Origin: Streptomyces morookaense
Lineage (GTDB): Bacteria > Actinomycetota > Actinomycetes > Streptomycetales > Streptomycetaceae
Direction: 5' to 3'
Assembly: GCF_013030945.1 (NCBI RefSeq)
Contig: NZ_JABBXF010000084.1
Span: 1-53,764, forward strand
DNA: 53,764 nucleotides
Position 1 is the first letter of the stretch. The number at the start of each line of letters is the position of its first letter. The notes beneath the pieces were generated by a model, which was given only the letters and a program-made list of their open reading frames with translations, did not search any database and was not told the origin of the DNA. The position numbers and the translations under genes were made by a program. Shown here piece after piece: positions 17,029 through 25,329 of the stretch.

Positions 17029-18594
17029 ATGGCATCACGCCGGGATGAGCTCAACGCCTACACGTTTGCGAAGAAACGGACGGTTGCCGCGTTTCTGCAA
17101 CCCTCGCCCACCGGCACGGAGGAGGGCGCGCCGCGCCCCCTGCGCACCGTCCTGCCCGGCATCGTCGCCGGGGCCCTGCTCGTCGCGGGCTGCGGAGCCT
17201 GGGGCATGTTCCGGCCGACCGCGCCCAAGGGCTGGGACGACCCCGAGGCGCACGTCATCGTCGGCAGCGACTCCACCACCCGCTACGTCGTCCTGAAGAC
17301 CGACGGCAAGAAGCAGCTGCACCCCGTCCTCAACTTCGCCTCGGCCAAACTCCTTCTCACCCCCGACAAGTCCACCGTCATCAAGGTGAAGGAGTCCGAA
17401 CTCGACAACGGCCATATTCCGCGCGGCCCGACGCTCGGCATCCCCTACGCGCCCGACCGCATGCCCGCCGCCCCGGAGGCCGGCAGGAAGAAGCAGTGGG
17501 CGGTGTGCGAACAGCCCGGCGGCAACGGCAAGACGACCCAGAAGGCCGTCTTCGTCTTCGCCGACCGCGACCCGAAGCTCAAGAAGCTGACGGGCGCACA
17601 GCGGCTGCACGACAACCAGGCCCTGTACGTCCAGGGGCCGGACGACGCCCGCTACCTCGTCGACCCGCAGGGCACCAAGTACCTGCTGGGCGGCACCGAC
17701 TGGAAGTCGGCCGACCCCGGCGACCGCAACCTGCTGCTCCGCTCCGTCTTCAAGGACGGCGCCGAGCCGCAGCGCGTCACCAAGGACTGGCTCGACACCT
17801 TCACCGACGGTGCCCCCATCGCCTTCCCGGACCTCCCGGGCGAGCCCGGCGCGAAGGCCGGGGTGACCACGCTGCCGGCGCAGGCCGACCGCGTCGGCAC
17901 CGTTCTGGAGGCCCCGACCGGCAACGGCACGCAGAACTACGTGGTGCTGCCCGGCAAGGTGCAGCGCGTCTCGGAGTTCGTCGCCAAGCTGCTGCTCGAC
18001 AGCAGAAAGCTCGCCGTCCTCGACCAGGCCGGCCGTCCCACGCGCGTCGCCGCGTCCGCCTTCACCCCGGACGGCACCGAGTTCGCCGGAGGGCAGCACT
18101 GGCCGGCCCGCGTACCGGTCCAGGCCAACTCCGTCGACCCGACGGCGGCCGACCCCAGGAACACCGTCTGCAGCATCTTCGGCGGTCTCGACGACAAGGG
18201 CACGCCCCAACTGGCCACCTGGGCCGGCACCGACTACCCGGCCACCACCCCCGACGGCGCCACCAGCGCGTACGTCACCCCGGGCTCCGGGCTGCTGTAC
18301 CGCCAGGTGACCGGACACCAGACGAAGAGCGGATCGGTCTTCCTCGTCACGGACACGGGCCTGCGGTACGCGGTGCAGTCCAACAACGACAGCGGAACGG
18401 GCAAGTCGAAGATCGGTAGCGACGGCAAAGGTGCGGCCGAGGACCCGACGGCGCCGCAGGAGGTCAACCAGGCCCAGGTGCGCCTCGGTTACCAGAACGT
18501 CGATCCCGTACCCGTACCGGCGAACTGGTCGGGCTTCCTGCCGACCGGGCCGCGTCTGGACACCAACAGCGCGCGGCAGCCGCAGGGTTCGTAG
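17029..18594 (+). CDS. eccB: Type VII secretion protein EccB
   Basis: Single-pass membrane protein with a large extracytoplasmic repeat domain, part of the ESX core complex. 521 residues from ATG 17029, with GGGGAG upstream; the N-terminus MASRRDELNAYTFAKKRTVAAFLQ is the hallmark of EccB. One membrane segment lies at about 45-65 (LPGIVAGALLVAGCGAWGMF), followed by a domain beginning AHVIVGSDSTTRYVVL, with the YLLGGTDWKSADPGDRNLL region in the middle. The C-terminus is hydrophilic. It lies 12 bp from the mycosin gene, probably in the same operon. Confidence 0.96.
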   Translation: MASRRDELNAYTFAKKRTVAAFLQPSPTGTEEGAPRPLRTVLPGIVAGALLVAGCGAWGMFRPTAPKGWDDPEAHVIVGSDSTTRYVVLKTDGKKQLHPVLNFASAKLLLTPDKSTVIKVKESELDNGHIPRGPTLGIPYAPDRMPAAPEAGRKKQWAVCEQPGGNGKTTQKAVFVFADRDPKLKKLTGAQRLHDNQALYVQGPDDARYLVDPQGTKYLLGGTDWKSADPGDRNLLLRSVFKDGAEPQRVTKDWLDTFTDGAPIAFPDLPGEPGAKAGVTTLPAQADRVGTVLEAPTGNGTQNYVVLPGKVQRVSEFVAKLLLDSRKLAVLDQAGRPTRVAASAFTPDGTEFAGGQHWPARVPVQANSVDPTAADPRNTVCSIFGGLDDKGTPQLATWAGTDYPATTPDGATSAYVTPGSGLLYRQVTGHQTKSGSVFLVTDTGLRYAVQSNNDSGTGKSKIGSDGKGAAEDPTAPQEVNQAQVRLGYQNVDPVPVPANWSGFLPTGPRLDTNSARQPQGS

Positions 18595-18606
18595 GGCGGG
18601 GCACAT

Positions 18607-19836
18607 ATGAGGACGACAGGACGAGTGACCGTTCTGCTGACGCTGATGCTGATGGCAGCACCGGTGACGGGCATTGCAATGGCGGCGACTCCCATGTCCC
18701 TGACGGGCAGGGGCCAGTGCACGTATCCCGCCAAGCCCATCAAGGGCACGCCCTGGTCGCTGCAGCGCGTCATGCTCGACCGGCTCTGGCAGGACACGAA
18801 GGGCAAGCGGCCGGACGGCCGTCCGGTGCGCGTGGCGGTCATCGACACGGGCGTCGACGCCACGAACCCGCAGCTGAAGGATGCGGTCGACAGCAAGAGC
18901 GGGGCGGACCTGCTCTCCCGGCCCGAGGATCCCGACAAGGGCCCGACGACGGACGTGGTCGGTCACGGCACGAAGGTGGCGGGCATCATCGCGGCCCGCC
19001 CGCAGCCCGACACGGGCTTCGTGGGGCTCGCGCCCGAGTCGGTGATCATTCCGGTCCGGCAGAACGACGAGAAGGGCACGGGCACGTCGAAGACCCTGGC
19101 CCAGGGCATCGCCAAGGCCGTGGCCGACGGCGCGGACGTCATCAACATCTCGCAGGACACGACGAAGCCGCTGAGCCCCGACTCGGACCTGGAGCTCGCC
19201 GTCAAGGACGCGCTCGCCAAGGACGTCGTCGTCATCGCCTCGGCGGGCAACGACGGCACGGACGGCAGCGTGAAGGAGACATATCCCGCCGCCTACAAGG
19301 GCGTTCTGGCGGTAGGCGCCTCCGACCGCAACAACGAGCGCGCGGTCTTCTCCCAGGCGGGCGACTTCATCGGCGTCGCGGCACCGGGCGTGGAGATGGT
19401 CTCGACGGTGCCCAAGGGCGGCCAGTGCGTGGACGACGGCACGAGCTTCTCGGCCCCGTACGTCGCCGGCGTCGCCGCCCTCATCCGCGCGAAGCACCCG
19501 GACTGGAAGCAGTACCAGGTCGTCGCCCAGATCGAGCAGACCGCGGAACGGGCCGTCAACGGCCGCGACCGCTACATCGGCTGGGGCGTGGTGGATCCGG
19601 TCCGCGCCCTGACGGACGACGGGCACCCCGTCGACGCGGTGTCCCTCCCCGAGGGCCCGGCCCACGACGTCCACCCGCCGACGCCCGCACGCCTGGCCCT
19701 CGGCGAGACCCCCGGACAGCGCCAGGAACGTCTGGCCACCTATGCCCTGGGCGGAGCGGCGGTCCTGGTCGCGGCGATCACGGGCGTTGCCGTCGTCGTA
19801 CGCGACCACAACCGCCGTCGCAGGGCCGCCGCCTGA
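18607..19836 (+). CDS. mycP: Mycosin 1, type VII secretion subtilisin-like protease
   Basis: Membrane-anchored S8 serine protease required for ESX complex stability. 409 residues. Signal peptide ~1-27 (VLLTLMLMAAPVTGIAMA), catalytic motifs VAVIDTGVD (Asp), GHGTKVAG (His), ASAGNDG (oxyanion Asn) and DGTSFSAPYVAG (Ser), and a C-terminal membrane segment at ~377-399 followed by RRRRAAA. Cys in GQCTYP and KGGQC could form the disulfide usual in mycosins. The start has only a weak ribosome site (GGGCGGGG); its 12-bp distance from eccB suggests coupling. All triad motifs are intact, so it should be active. Confidence 0.96.
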   Translation: MRTTGRVTVLLTLMLMAAPVTGIAMAATPMSLTGRGQCTYPAKPIKGTPWSLQRVMLDRLWQDTKGKRPDGRPVRVAVIDTGVDATNPQLKDAVDSKSGADLLSRPEDPDKGPTTDVVGHGTKVAGIIAARPQPDTGFVGLAPESVIIPVRQNDEKGTGTSKTLAQGIAKAVADGADVINISQDTTKPLSPDSDLELAVKDALAKDVVVIASAGNDGTDGSVKETYPAAYKGVLAVGASDRNNERAVFSQAGDFIGVAAPGVEMVSTVPKGGQCVDDGTSFSAPYVAGVAALIRAKHPDWKQYQVVAQIEQTAERAVNGRDRYIGWGVVDPVRALTDDGHPVDAVSLPEGPAHDVHPPTPARLALGETPGQRQERLATYALGGAAVLVAAITGVAVVVRDHNRRRRAAA

Positions 19837-19879
19837 GGCGTTCCGTGCCGGTCCCATTCACACGAAGGAACACCCGCTC

Positions 19880-21364
19880 ATGACTGAACCCGTGCCGCCA
19901 CAGGGGCCGGGCGCCCGGCGCCCCCCCCAGGTGTGGGATACACGCTTCGACCCGCCGCCGCCTTCGCCTTCGTCGTCATCGTCTTCGTCATCGCCGGGCC
20001 CTTCCGGGGCATCCGGGGCGTCCGTGCCTTCCGTGCCTTCCGTGCCGCAAGGGTTCGGGCCGGCACCGGTGTCGTCCGGCCCGGCCCGCGGCCGGCGCAA
20101 GGCGCTGCTCATCGTCCTCGCGCTCCTGCTCGTCGCGGGCCTGGGCGGAGGAGGCTGGCTGCTCTGGGGCGGTCACGGCAAGGCGACGAAACGGAACTCG
20201 GGGCCTGCCGAGTCGTCGGGGCAGATCGACACCCGGCTGGACTGGATGATCCCGACTCCCGACAAGGAGAAGAGCGCCGACGTCCACGCCTCGAACCCGA
20301 TGACCTGGTTCGCGCACGGCAACATCGTCCGCACGCGCGACCGGCAGATCACGGCCTACGACATCGAGCACGGCAAGCAGCAGTGGAACGTCCCGCTGGC
20401 GGGGGAGGTGTGCAAGGCGGCACGCCGGCCCGAGAACGACATGGTCGCGGTGTTGTACGAGAAGGAGAAGTACAAGTGCAACAACTTGATCGTGGTGGAC
20501 CTGAAGAGTGGGCGCGCGAAGTGGGAACAGAAACTTCCCTCGTACTCCGGTGACGGGGAGTACATCGACCCTCAAGTCCGCCTGTCGCGCGGCACGGTCA
20601 AGGTCATGGGGACGAGCGAGCAGGCCACCTTCGCAGTCGCCGACGGCAAGGTTCTCGACCACCCCAAGACCAACGTCATCTACGACTGCGCGGAAACCGA
20701 TGCCCCCACCGACGGCAAGATTCTGATTTCGATCGTCAAATGCTCGAGCAGCAATCGTGAGTTCTTGCGGAAAATCGATTCCGCAACCGGACGGGTGGAC
20801 TGGACGTGGAAGGCCCCGGAGGGTCTCGACATCCTGAGCGTCCCCTCCATCGACCCCGTCACAGTCTCCGTCGGCAAGAGCGAGGCGGACGGCCCGACCG
20901 ACCTGCTGAGCGTCAACTCCGAAGGCCGTACCCAGTCCACCTACTCGCTCACGGGACAGGCGGGCGGACACGTCTCGGTGCGAGGAGACACGGCATATCT
21001 GGCGACCCAGCCGAAGGAGACCTCGGCGGGCATCAAGCAGAACGAGATCCAGGCCATCGACCTCAAGACGGGTGAGAAGCGCTGGTCGAGCACGGCGGGC
21101 GGTAACCGGGTCAACCGGTCGCTCGATTTCGACGGGGACAAGCTGCTCGTCTATCAGGCACCTCAGGCCGGTGAGGGAGGAAAGCTGGTCGACCTGGACC
21201 TGCGCGACGGTTCACCGTCCGTGCGCAAGAAGCTTCCGGCGGAGAGCAGTTCGATCCAGTACGACGTGGATTTCGGCAGCGAGATCTATTTGCAGGACGA
21301 CCGGGTCTTCATCGTGGCCGACATCACCATCCCGTCCAACTACCTGATCATGTCGTTCAAGTGA
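19880..21364 (+). CDS. Membrane-anchored PQQ/WD40-like beta-propeller protein 1
   Basis: A 494-residue protein; ATG 19880 is preceded by GAAGGAA. The N-terminal cytoplasmic tail (~70 residues) is rich in Pro and Ser with a run of eight serines. One membrane segment lies at about 74-97 (KALLIVLALLLVAGLGGGGW). The extracytoplasmic part has repeated blades of the type AYDIEHGKQQWNVPLAGEVC, VVDLKSGRAKWEQKLPSYSG and AIDLKTGEKRWSS, the PQQ-like quinoprotein-dehydrogenase repeat, but nothing indicates a bound cofactor or enzyme activity. It lies in the eccB-mycP operon. A scaffold or sensor role for the secretion complex is an inference. Confidence 0.85.
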   Translation: MTEPVPPQGPGARRPPQVWDTRFDPPPPSPSSSSSSSSPGPSGASGASVPSVPSVPQGFGPAPVSSGPARGRRKALLIVLALLLVAGLGGGGWLLWGGHGKATKRNSGPAESSGQIDTRLDWMIPTPDKEKSADVHASNPMTWFAHGNIVRTRDRQITAYDIEHGKQQWNVPLAGEVCKAARRPENDMVAVLYEKEKYKCNNLIVVDLKSGRAKWEQKLPSYSGDGEYIDPQVRLSRGTVKVMGTSEQATFAVADGKVLDHPKTNVIYDCAETDAPTDGKILISIVKCSSSNREFLRKIDSATGRVDWTWKAPEGLDILSVPSIDPVTVSVGKSEADGPTDLLSVNSEGRTQSTYSLTGQAGGHVSVRGDTAYLATQPKETSAGIKQNEIQAIDLKTGEKRWSSTAGGNRVNRSLDFDGDKLLVYQAPQAGEGGKLVDLDLRDGSPSVRKKLPAESSSIQYDVDFGSEIYLQDDRVFIVADITIPSNYLIMSFK

Positions 21365-21416
21365 CGGCCGACGACCACGCCGACGTCCGCACCGCACCGC
21401 ACACGGAGATGTACCT

Positions 21417-22826
21417 GTGTCCCAACCGCCACCGTACGGACCGCCGCCGCCACGGCCCTCGCTGTCCCAGTTCTCGCATTCCGGCATCACGAAGACCGGC
21501 AAGGGGCCGGGCCGGCGCACGGTGTGGATCACCGGCCTGGTGATCCTCCTCGTGCTCGCTGCCGGCGGCGCCTATGCCCTGTGGGGCCGACCGGGCGGCG
21601 GAACGTCGCCGGAGACCGCCGGTTCCGCTGCGGCACCCGGTTCCCTGGTGTGGAAGAAGACGCCGAGCACCGCGCCGTCGAAGAACTCCCGCAATGCGTG
21701 GGGCACTTGGTTCACGCAGACGACGGTGGTGAAGGCGGAACCCGACACGGTCACGTCCTACGACATCAGAACCGGCGAGAGGAAATGGTCCCTGATCCTG
21801 CCCGGCACACAGTGCGCGGCCTCGCGGGACATCGATGCGGACCGGGTGCTCATCGCCCTCCGGTACACGGACGCCTGTGACGCGATGACCGTCATCGACA
21901 TCCGCCAGGGGAAGACGCTGTGGACGCAGCCCATCGTTCTCCTGAAGGCCGACGACCCCGAGATGGACAACTTCAGGCCGGACAAGTGGCCCGCGGACAT
22001 GGAGGTGTCGGTCAGCCAGGGACACGGCCTGATCAGCTGGGCCACCGGCGCCCACATCGTGCGCCTCTCGGACGGCCAGCTGGTCGGCGACACGGGAAAG
22101 CAGGATGCGTGCAACGACGTCGGCACGGCCGGCGGAGCACAACTCCTCACTCAGCGATTCTGCGGGAAACGGGCGACGCTGCGCTCCCAGAACCTGAAGT
22201 CGCTGGCAAAGGCCAACTGGCAATGGGACGGCCCCGAGGACCAGACGATCTCCGACATCCTCTCGACCAAGCCCGTCGTGCTGCTCATGAGCGACGCGGC
22301 CGGCAAGAACTTCGGCAAACCGACCCAGCTGATCGTCCTGGGTGACACCGACGGCAAGGAACGGACCCGCATACCGCTCCAGCACGACCATGAGGTCAGC
22401 TACTGCACATCGAGCATGAGCAGGTGCGCGGAATACCTGGTAGCGGGAGATGTGGTGTACGTCGCCGGAAAGGGCTCGACGACGGCCTACGACCTCTCCA
22501 CCGGCCGTGAACGCTGGACGTTCAAGGCGGACGAGAACCGGCTCGCCCTGCCGGTGTCGGCCGACGACCGGGAGGTCGGCATCTACGTGGCCGCGACACC
22601 CGAACGCGAGGGCAAGCTGATCCGCGTGACGACGCGGACGGGCAAGGAGATCCGCACCACGGACAACTCCCCGGACCTCCGGACGACGGAATACCAATTG
22701 GCCCACAGCAAGAGCGCGGTGCCGTATCTGGCGGAGGGGCGCCTGCTGGTGGTGAACGAGGGCCTGTTGGAGTCGCAGGACAACGACGAGATCGTGGCGA
22801 TCGGGGCACGGACGGGGCGGGGTTGA
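21417..22826 (+). CDS. Membrane-anchored PQQ/WD40-like beta-propeller protein 2
   Basis: A 469-residue paralogue-like neighbour of the preceding gene. GTG start at 21417 with GGAG upstream. Short Pro-rich cytoplasmic tail, one membrane segment at about 36-57 (WITGLVILLVLAAGGAYALW), then a beta-propeller with blades such as SYDIRTGERKWSLILPGTQC, VIDIRQGKTLWTQP and AYDLSTGRERWTFKA. Several Cys residues occur in the propeller (GTQCAAS, DACDAM, DACND, YCTSSMSRC), suggesting disulfides outside the membrane. It ends 7 bp before a strong terminator that also faces the DUF397 gene. Confidence 0.85.
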   Translation: MSQPPPYGPPPPRPSLSQFSHSGITKTGKGPGRRTVWITGLVILLVLAAGGAYALWGRPGGGTSPETAGSAAAPGSLVWKKTPSTAPSKNSRNAWGTWFTQTTVVKAEPDTVTSYDIRTGERKWSLILPGTQCAASRDIDADRVLIALRYTDACDAMTVIDIRQGKTLWTQPIVLLKADDPEMDNFRPDKWPADMEVSVSQGHGLISWATGAHIVRLSDGQLVGDTGKQDACNDVGTAGGAQLLTQRFCGKRATLRSQNLKSLAKANWQWDGPEDQTISDILSTKPVVLLMSDAAGKNFGKPTQLIVLGDTDGKERTRIPLQHDHEVSYCTSSMSRCAEYLVAGDVVYVAGKGSTTAYDLSTGRERWTFKADENRLALPVSADDREVGIYVAATPEREGKLIRVTTRTGKEIRTTDNSPDLRTTEYQLAHSKSAVPYLAEGRLLVVNEGLLESQDNDEIVAIGARTGRG

Positions 22827-22833
22827 GAGGGCT

Positions 22834-22861
22834 CAGGGGCGTGCCGGCGGGCACGCCCCTG
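22834..22861. terminator. Bidirectional terminator
   Basis: Perfect 12-bp stem CAGGGGCGTGCC/GGCACGCCCCTG with a GGCG loop, between the convergent propeller and DUF397 genes. Confidence 0.85.
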
Positions 22862-22867
22862 CCCGAC

Positions 22868-23113
22868 TCAGGACTCGGGCACCTCGATGTCGAACTCCCC
22901 GTCCCGCGCGCCGAGTACGAAGGCGCGCCATTCGGCCTCGGTGTACCGCAGCACGGTGTCGGGGTCCTCGGACGACCGCATGGCCACGGCGCCGCCCGGC
23001 AGATAGGCGATCTCGACCCGCGCCATGTCGGGCGGGCTGTCGGGGGCGCTGAGCCACTCGACCCCCGAGATGTCCATGGCGTACAGCTCGTCTTTTTCCT
23101 GTTCGGTCGCCAC
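22868..23113 (-). CDS. DUF397 protein, orphan copy
   Basis: An 81-residue protein with GTG start at 23113, preceded by GAGGAG at 9-nt spacing. The 60-codon in-frame extension upstream is discarded. The C-terminal half VAMRSSEDPDTVLRYTEAEW followed by RAFVLGARDGEFD is the DUF397 signature. DUF397 proteins are small, streptomycete-enriched partners of WhiJ/XRE-DUF5753 regulators. No regulator is adjacent to this copy, but a full cassette lies ~5 kb away. Confidence 0.88.
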   Translation of the reverse strand: MATEQEKDELYAMDISGVEWLSAPDSPPDMARVEIAYLPGGAVAMRSSEDPDTVLRYTEAEWRAFVLGARDGEFDIEVPES

Positions 23114-23285
23114 TGCGCGGGGCTCCTCGATCGACGGTACGGACGGTAGCGGGGCCGACGCTAGCAACAGGGAAGAGGGCGGGACAGGGGTTCGGGCGAC
23201 TCGGCCGTTATGTGGTGGGGGATCGCCCTTGCGGGTGACTAGAGTTGACGTTGGTGCTGGGTAGCACCGTATGGGGAGGGACGGG

Positions 23286-23738
23286 GTGGACAACCTGGTT
23301 TCGCGCGGCGGCAGTTACTTGGCCAAGGAGGCCGAGACGCTGACGACGTTCAAGGGGCGCATCGACGAGCTTCTGGCCAAGCTGGAGAAGTCGTCGGCAT
23401 CGCCGAAGGCGATCGGCGAACGCCGGATCGCCAAGGAGGCGTACGGCAGGGGTTTCGACTCGGCCGGCGATCTCGCCGCGCTCTACGACAAGGTCCATGG
23501 ACGGCTGCAGGAGCTGTCCAAGCTCTTCGGGGACCAGATCGAGGCGACGGGCCTTGCGGCGCTGATCTCCGACCGCGGGTACGACGGCGTCGACGCGGAG
23601 CAGGCGGCGCGCATGCGGGCGATCCAGGAGAGCACGCAGAAGCACTACCGCGATGCGGCGGGGACCAATGCCCCGGCGAAGGGCAGTGGCACGACGCAGC
23701 AGCACACCGGCGATGCCGGCGGAGCCGACGGCTTCTAG
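23286..23738 (+). CDS. Helical protein upstream of the WXG gene (probable T7SS accessory)
   Basis: 150 residues from GTG 23286, preceded by GGGGAGGG; an in-frame ATG at 23271 is less likely. Predicted almost entirely alpha-helical (TLTTFKGRIDELLAKLEKSS, LYDKVHGRLQELSKLFGDQI) with a hydrophilic C-terminal tail (AKGSGTTQQHTGDAGG). It has no tryptophan and so no WXG motif. It is 14 bp from the WXG-headed gene and probably co-transcribed. Size and helical character suit an Esx-like partner or chaperone, an inference from context. A TTGACG hexamer at 23245-23250 may belong to its promoter. Confidence 0.8.
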   Translation: MDNLVSRGGSYLAKEAETLTTFKGRIDELLAKLEKSSASPKAIGERRIAKEAYGRGFDSAGDLAALYDKVHGRLQELSKLFGDQIEATGLAALISDRGYDGVDAEQAARMRAIQESTQKHYRDAAGTNAPAKGSGTTQQHTGDAGGADGF

Positions 23739-23752
23739 GGGGAAGCGAAGAG

Positions 23753-25291
23753 ATGGGTGCGGGGAAGTTCGACGGCCTCAGCCACAACGAGCTCTACGCG
23801 ATGGTGGCCGACGCGAACCCGAGTCAGCTGACGGAGATGGGCTCGGCGCTGAGTGAAGCGTCCATGGAGCTGAATGCGATCAGCGATCTGCTGCGCCACC
23901 ACGTGGAGCGCGTGAAGTGGGAGGGCGAGGGGGGCGACGCGTTCCGCGAGTGGGGCGGGGAGATGGTGAAGCAGGCGGCCAAGCTGGCCGACTACACCGT
24001 CTTCGCGGGCAGCTATATCGGACAGGCCGGCGATGGCCTGTCCGAGGTGAAGTCCGCCATGCCGAAGCCGGATCCGACTGCGGAATGCCTGACCGATCCG
24101 GAGAAGGAGCAGGCGCGGCTGAAGGTTACGGAGTCGCATCGTCAGGAAGCGATCAACCTGATGAACAAGCTCGACTCCTATTACCGGGTTGCGCATGAGG
24201 GGTTGGCGGGGTTGGAGGAGCCAGCGTTTCGGCCGATGCCAGCGGGCAGGCTCGGCTTGGGGGACGAGTGGGAGCGGCCTTACGAGGAACCGGTGACCGC
24301 TGGTGGGACGGAGCCTGGAAGCGGTGGTGCCCGTTCTTCTTCCGTCTACTCCCCAGGCAGCCTGACCAGTAGCGCACAGGTGGCTCAGCCACAGCATCAC
24401 GACACTCCTGCGAACACCGGCGTGGGAACGGTGAGCGATCCGGTCGGCGCTGCGCATTCTCAAATGCCCTCAGGAGCTGGAGGGACGGCGGGAACAGCCA
24501 TCGATTCGACCGGCGTTGCTGCTCCGCCGCCAGATCTCACAGCGAGATCTGGCAACGGCGCAGTTCCTGACGGCCCGAAGCACTTGGGTGGGTCTTCCTG
24601 GCTCCCGGGGCTGGTTACGCCAGGCGTGCCCCTGCCGAGCGTGCCCTCCTCAGGGGGCGGCCGGACGATGGCCGGACTGCCCGCCGGGCCGGCCGTGGGA
24701 GGGGGCGCCAGAGGCAACGGCAGCGCCTCAGTACCGAGGTATGGGGGTATTCCCCGTACTGGCGCAAGTGATGGGATCGTTGGCGGCACTCCGACACGGT
24801 CAGGTGGCGACTTTGGCAGCCAGCGGTTGCCACGCGGGATGGTTGTCGGGGAAGAGCGTGGGGGGATGAGCCGGGGCCCTGTGGGAGTGAGCGGACCTGC
24901 CGGTGCGGCCAGTGGAGGCGTCCCAAACCCGCAGCGAGTCGGACCGAGCCGGAGGTTGGCCACGGAGCCGGGCGGTGTTGTGGCTGGCCCGCACGCCAGC
25001 GGGCAGTTGCCGCCTCCTGGGTCGCGGTTGCCGCGGGGAACCGTTGCCGGGGCGGAACGTGACACCCATGGTGCAGCAGACATGCTGCGTGCACGGCGGG
25101 GAGATCGCGCAGATTTCACGCCGGGTGGTTCTGGGCTTGTGCGAGAGAACCCGGCCCCAGGACCTCTGCACTCCAGTGCGGCAGGGGCTAGTGGGCGTCG
25201 TCGCGCTGTCAGTAGGCCCGATTACCTTACGGAGGACGAGGAAACGTGGGCGGGCGGCCGACGCGATACTGTCCCACCCGTCATCGAGTAG
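23753..25291 (+). CDS. WXG-domain protein with long Gly/Pro-rich tail (T7SS substrate-like)
   Basis: 512 residues, ATG 23753 after GGGGAAGCGAAGAG. Residues ~1-150 are a helical hairpin carrying a WEG turn (Trp56-Glu-Gly58), the WXG100/PPE-like signature. From ~170 the protein is a low-complexity Gly/Pro/Ser tract without membrane segments, with repeated RLPRGMVVGEERG / RLPRGTVAGAERD elements and a C-terminal YLTEDEETWAGGRRD motif. The architecture (helical head plus disordered tail) resembles mycobacterial PPE/Esp-type substrates rather than a toxin. It lies between its helical partner and the second mycosin. Codon use is visibly less GC3-biased than in the housekeeping genes. Role: probable secreted or surface protein. 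Confidence 0.82.
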   Translation: MGAGKFDGLSHNELYAMVADANPSQLTEMGSALSEASMELNAISDLLRHHVERVKWEGEGGDAFREWGGEMVKQAAKLADYTVFAGSYIGQAGDGLSEVKSAMPKPDPTAECLTDPEKEQARLKVTESHRQEAINLMNKLDSYYRVAHEGLAGLEEPAFRPMPAGRLGLGDEWERPYEEPVTAGGTEPGSGGARSSSVYSPGSLTSSAQVAQPQHHDTPANTGVGTVSDPVGAAHSQMPSGAGGTAGTAIDSTGVAAPPPDLTARSGNGAVPDGPKHLGGSSWLPGLVTPGVPLPSVPSSGGGRTMAGLPAGPAVGGGARGNGSASVPRYGGIPRTGASDGIVGGTPTRSGGDFGSQRLPRGMVVGEERGGMSRGPVGVSGPAGAASGGVPNPQRVGPSRRLATEPGGVVAGPHASGQLPPPGSRLPRGTVAGAERDTHGAADMLRARRGDRADFTPGGSGLVRENPAPGPLHSSAAGASGRRRAVSRPDYLTEDEETWAGGRRDTVPPVIE

Positions 25292-25329
25292 TCCGCCTGT
25301 TCCTCCAACCTGAAAGAGATCGCCGACAG

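Noticed and set aside
17035..19857. 940-codon minus-strand open frame over eccB and mycosin 1
   Set aside because: Shadow of two strongly supported genes; no ribosome site or domain.
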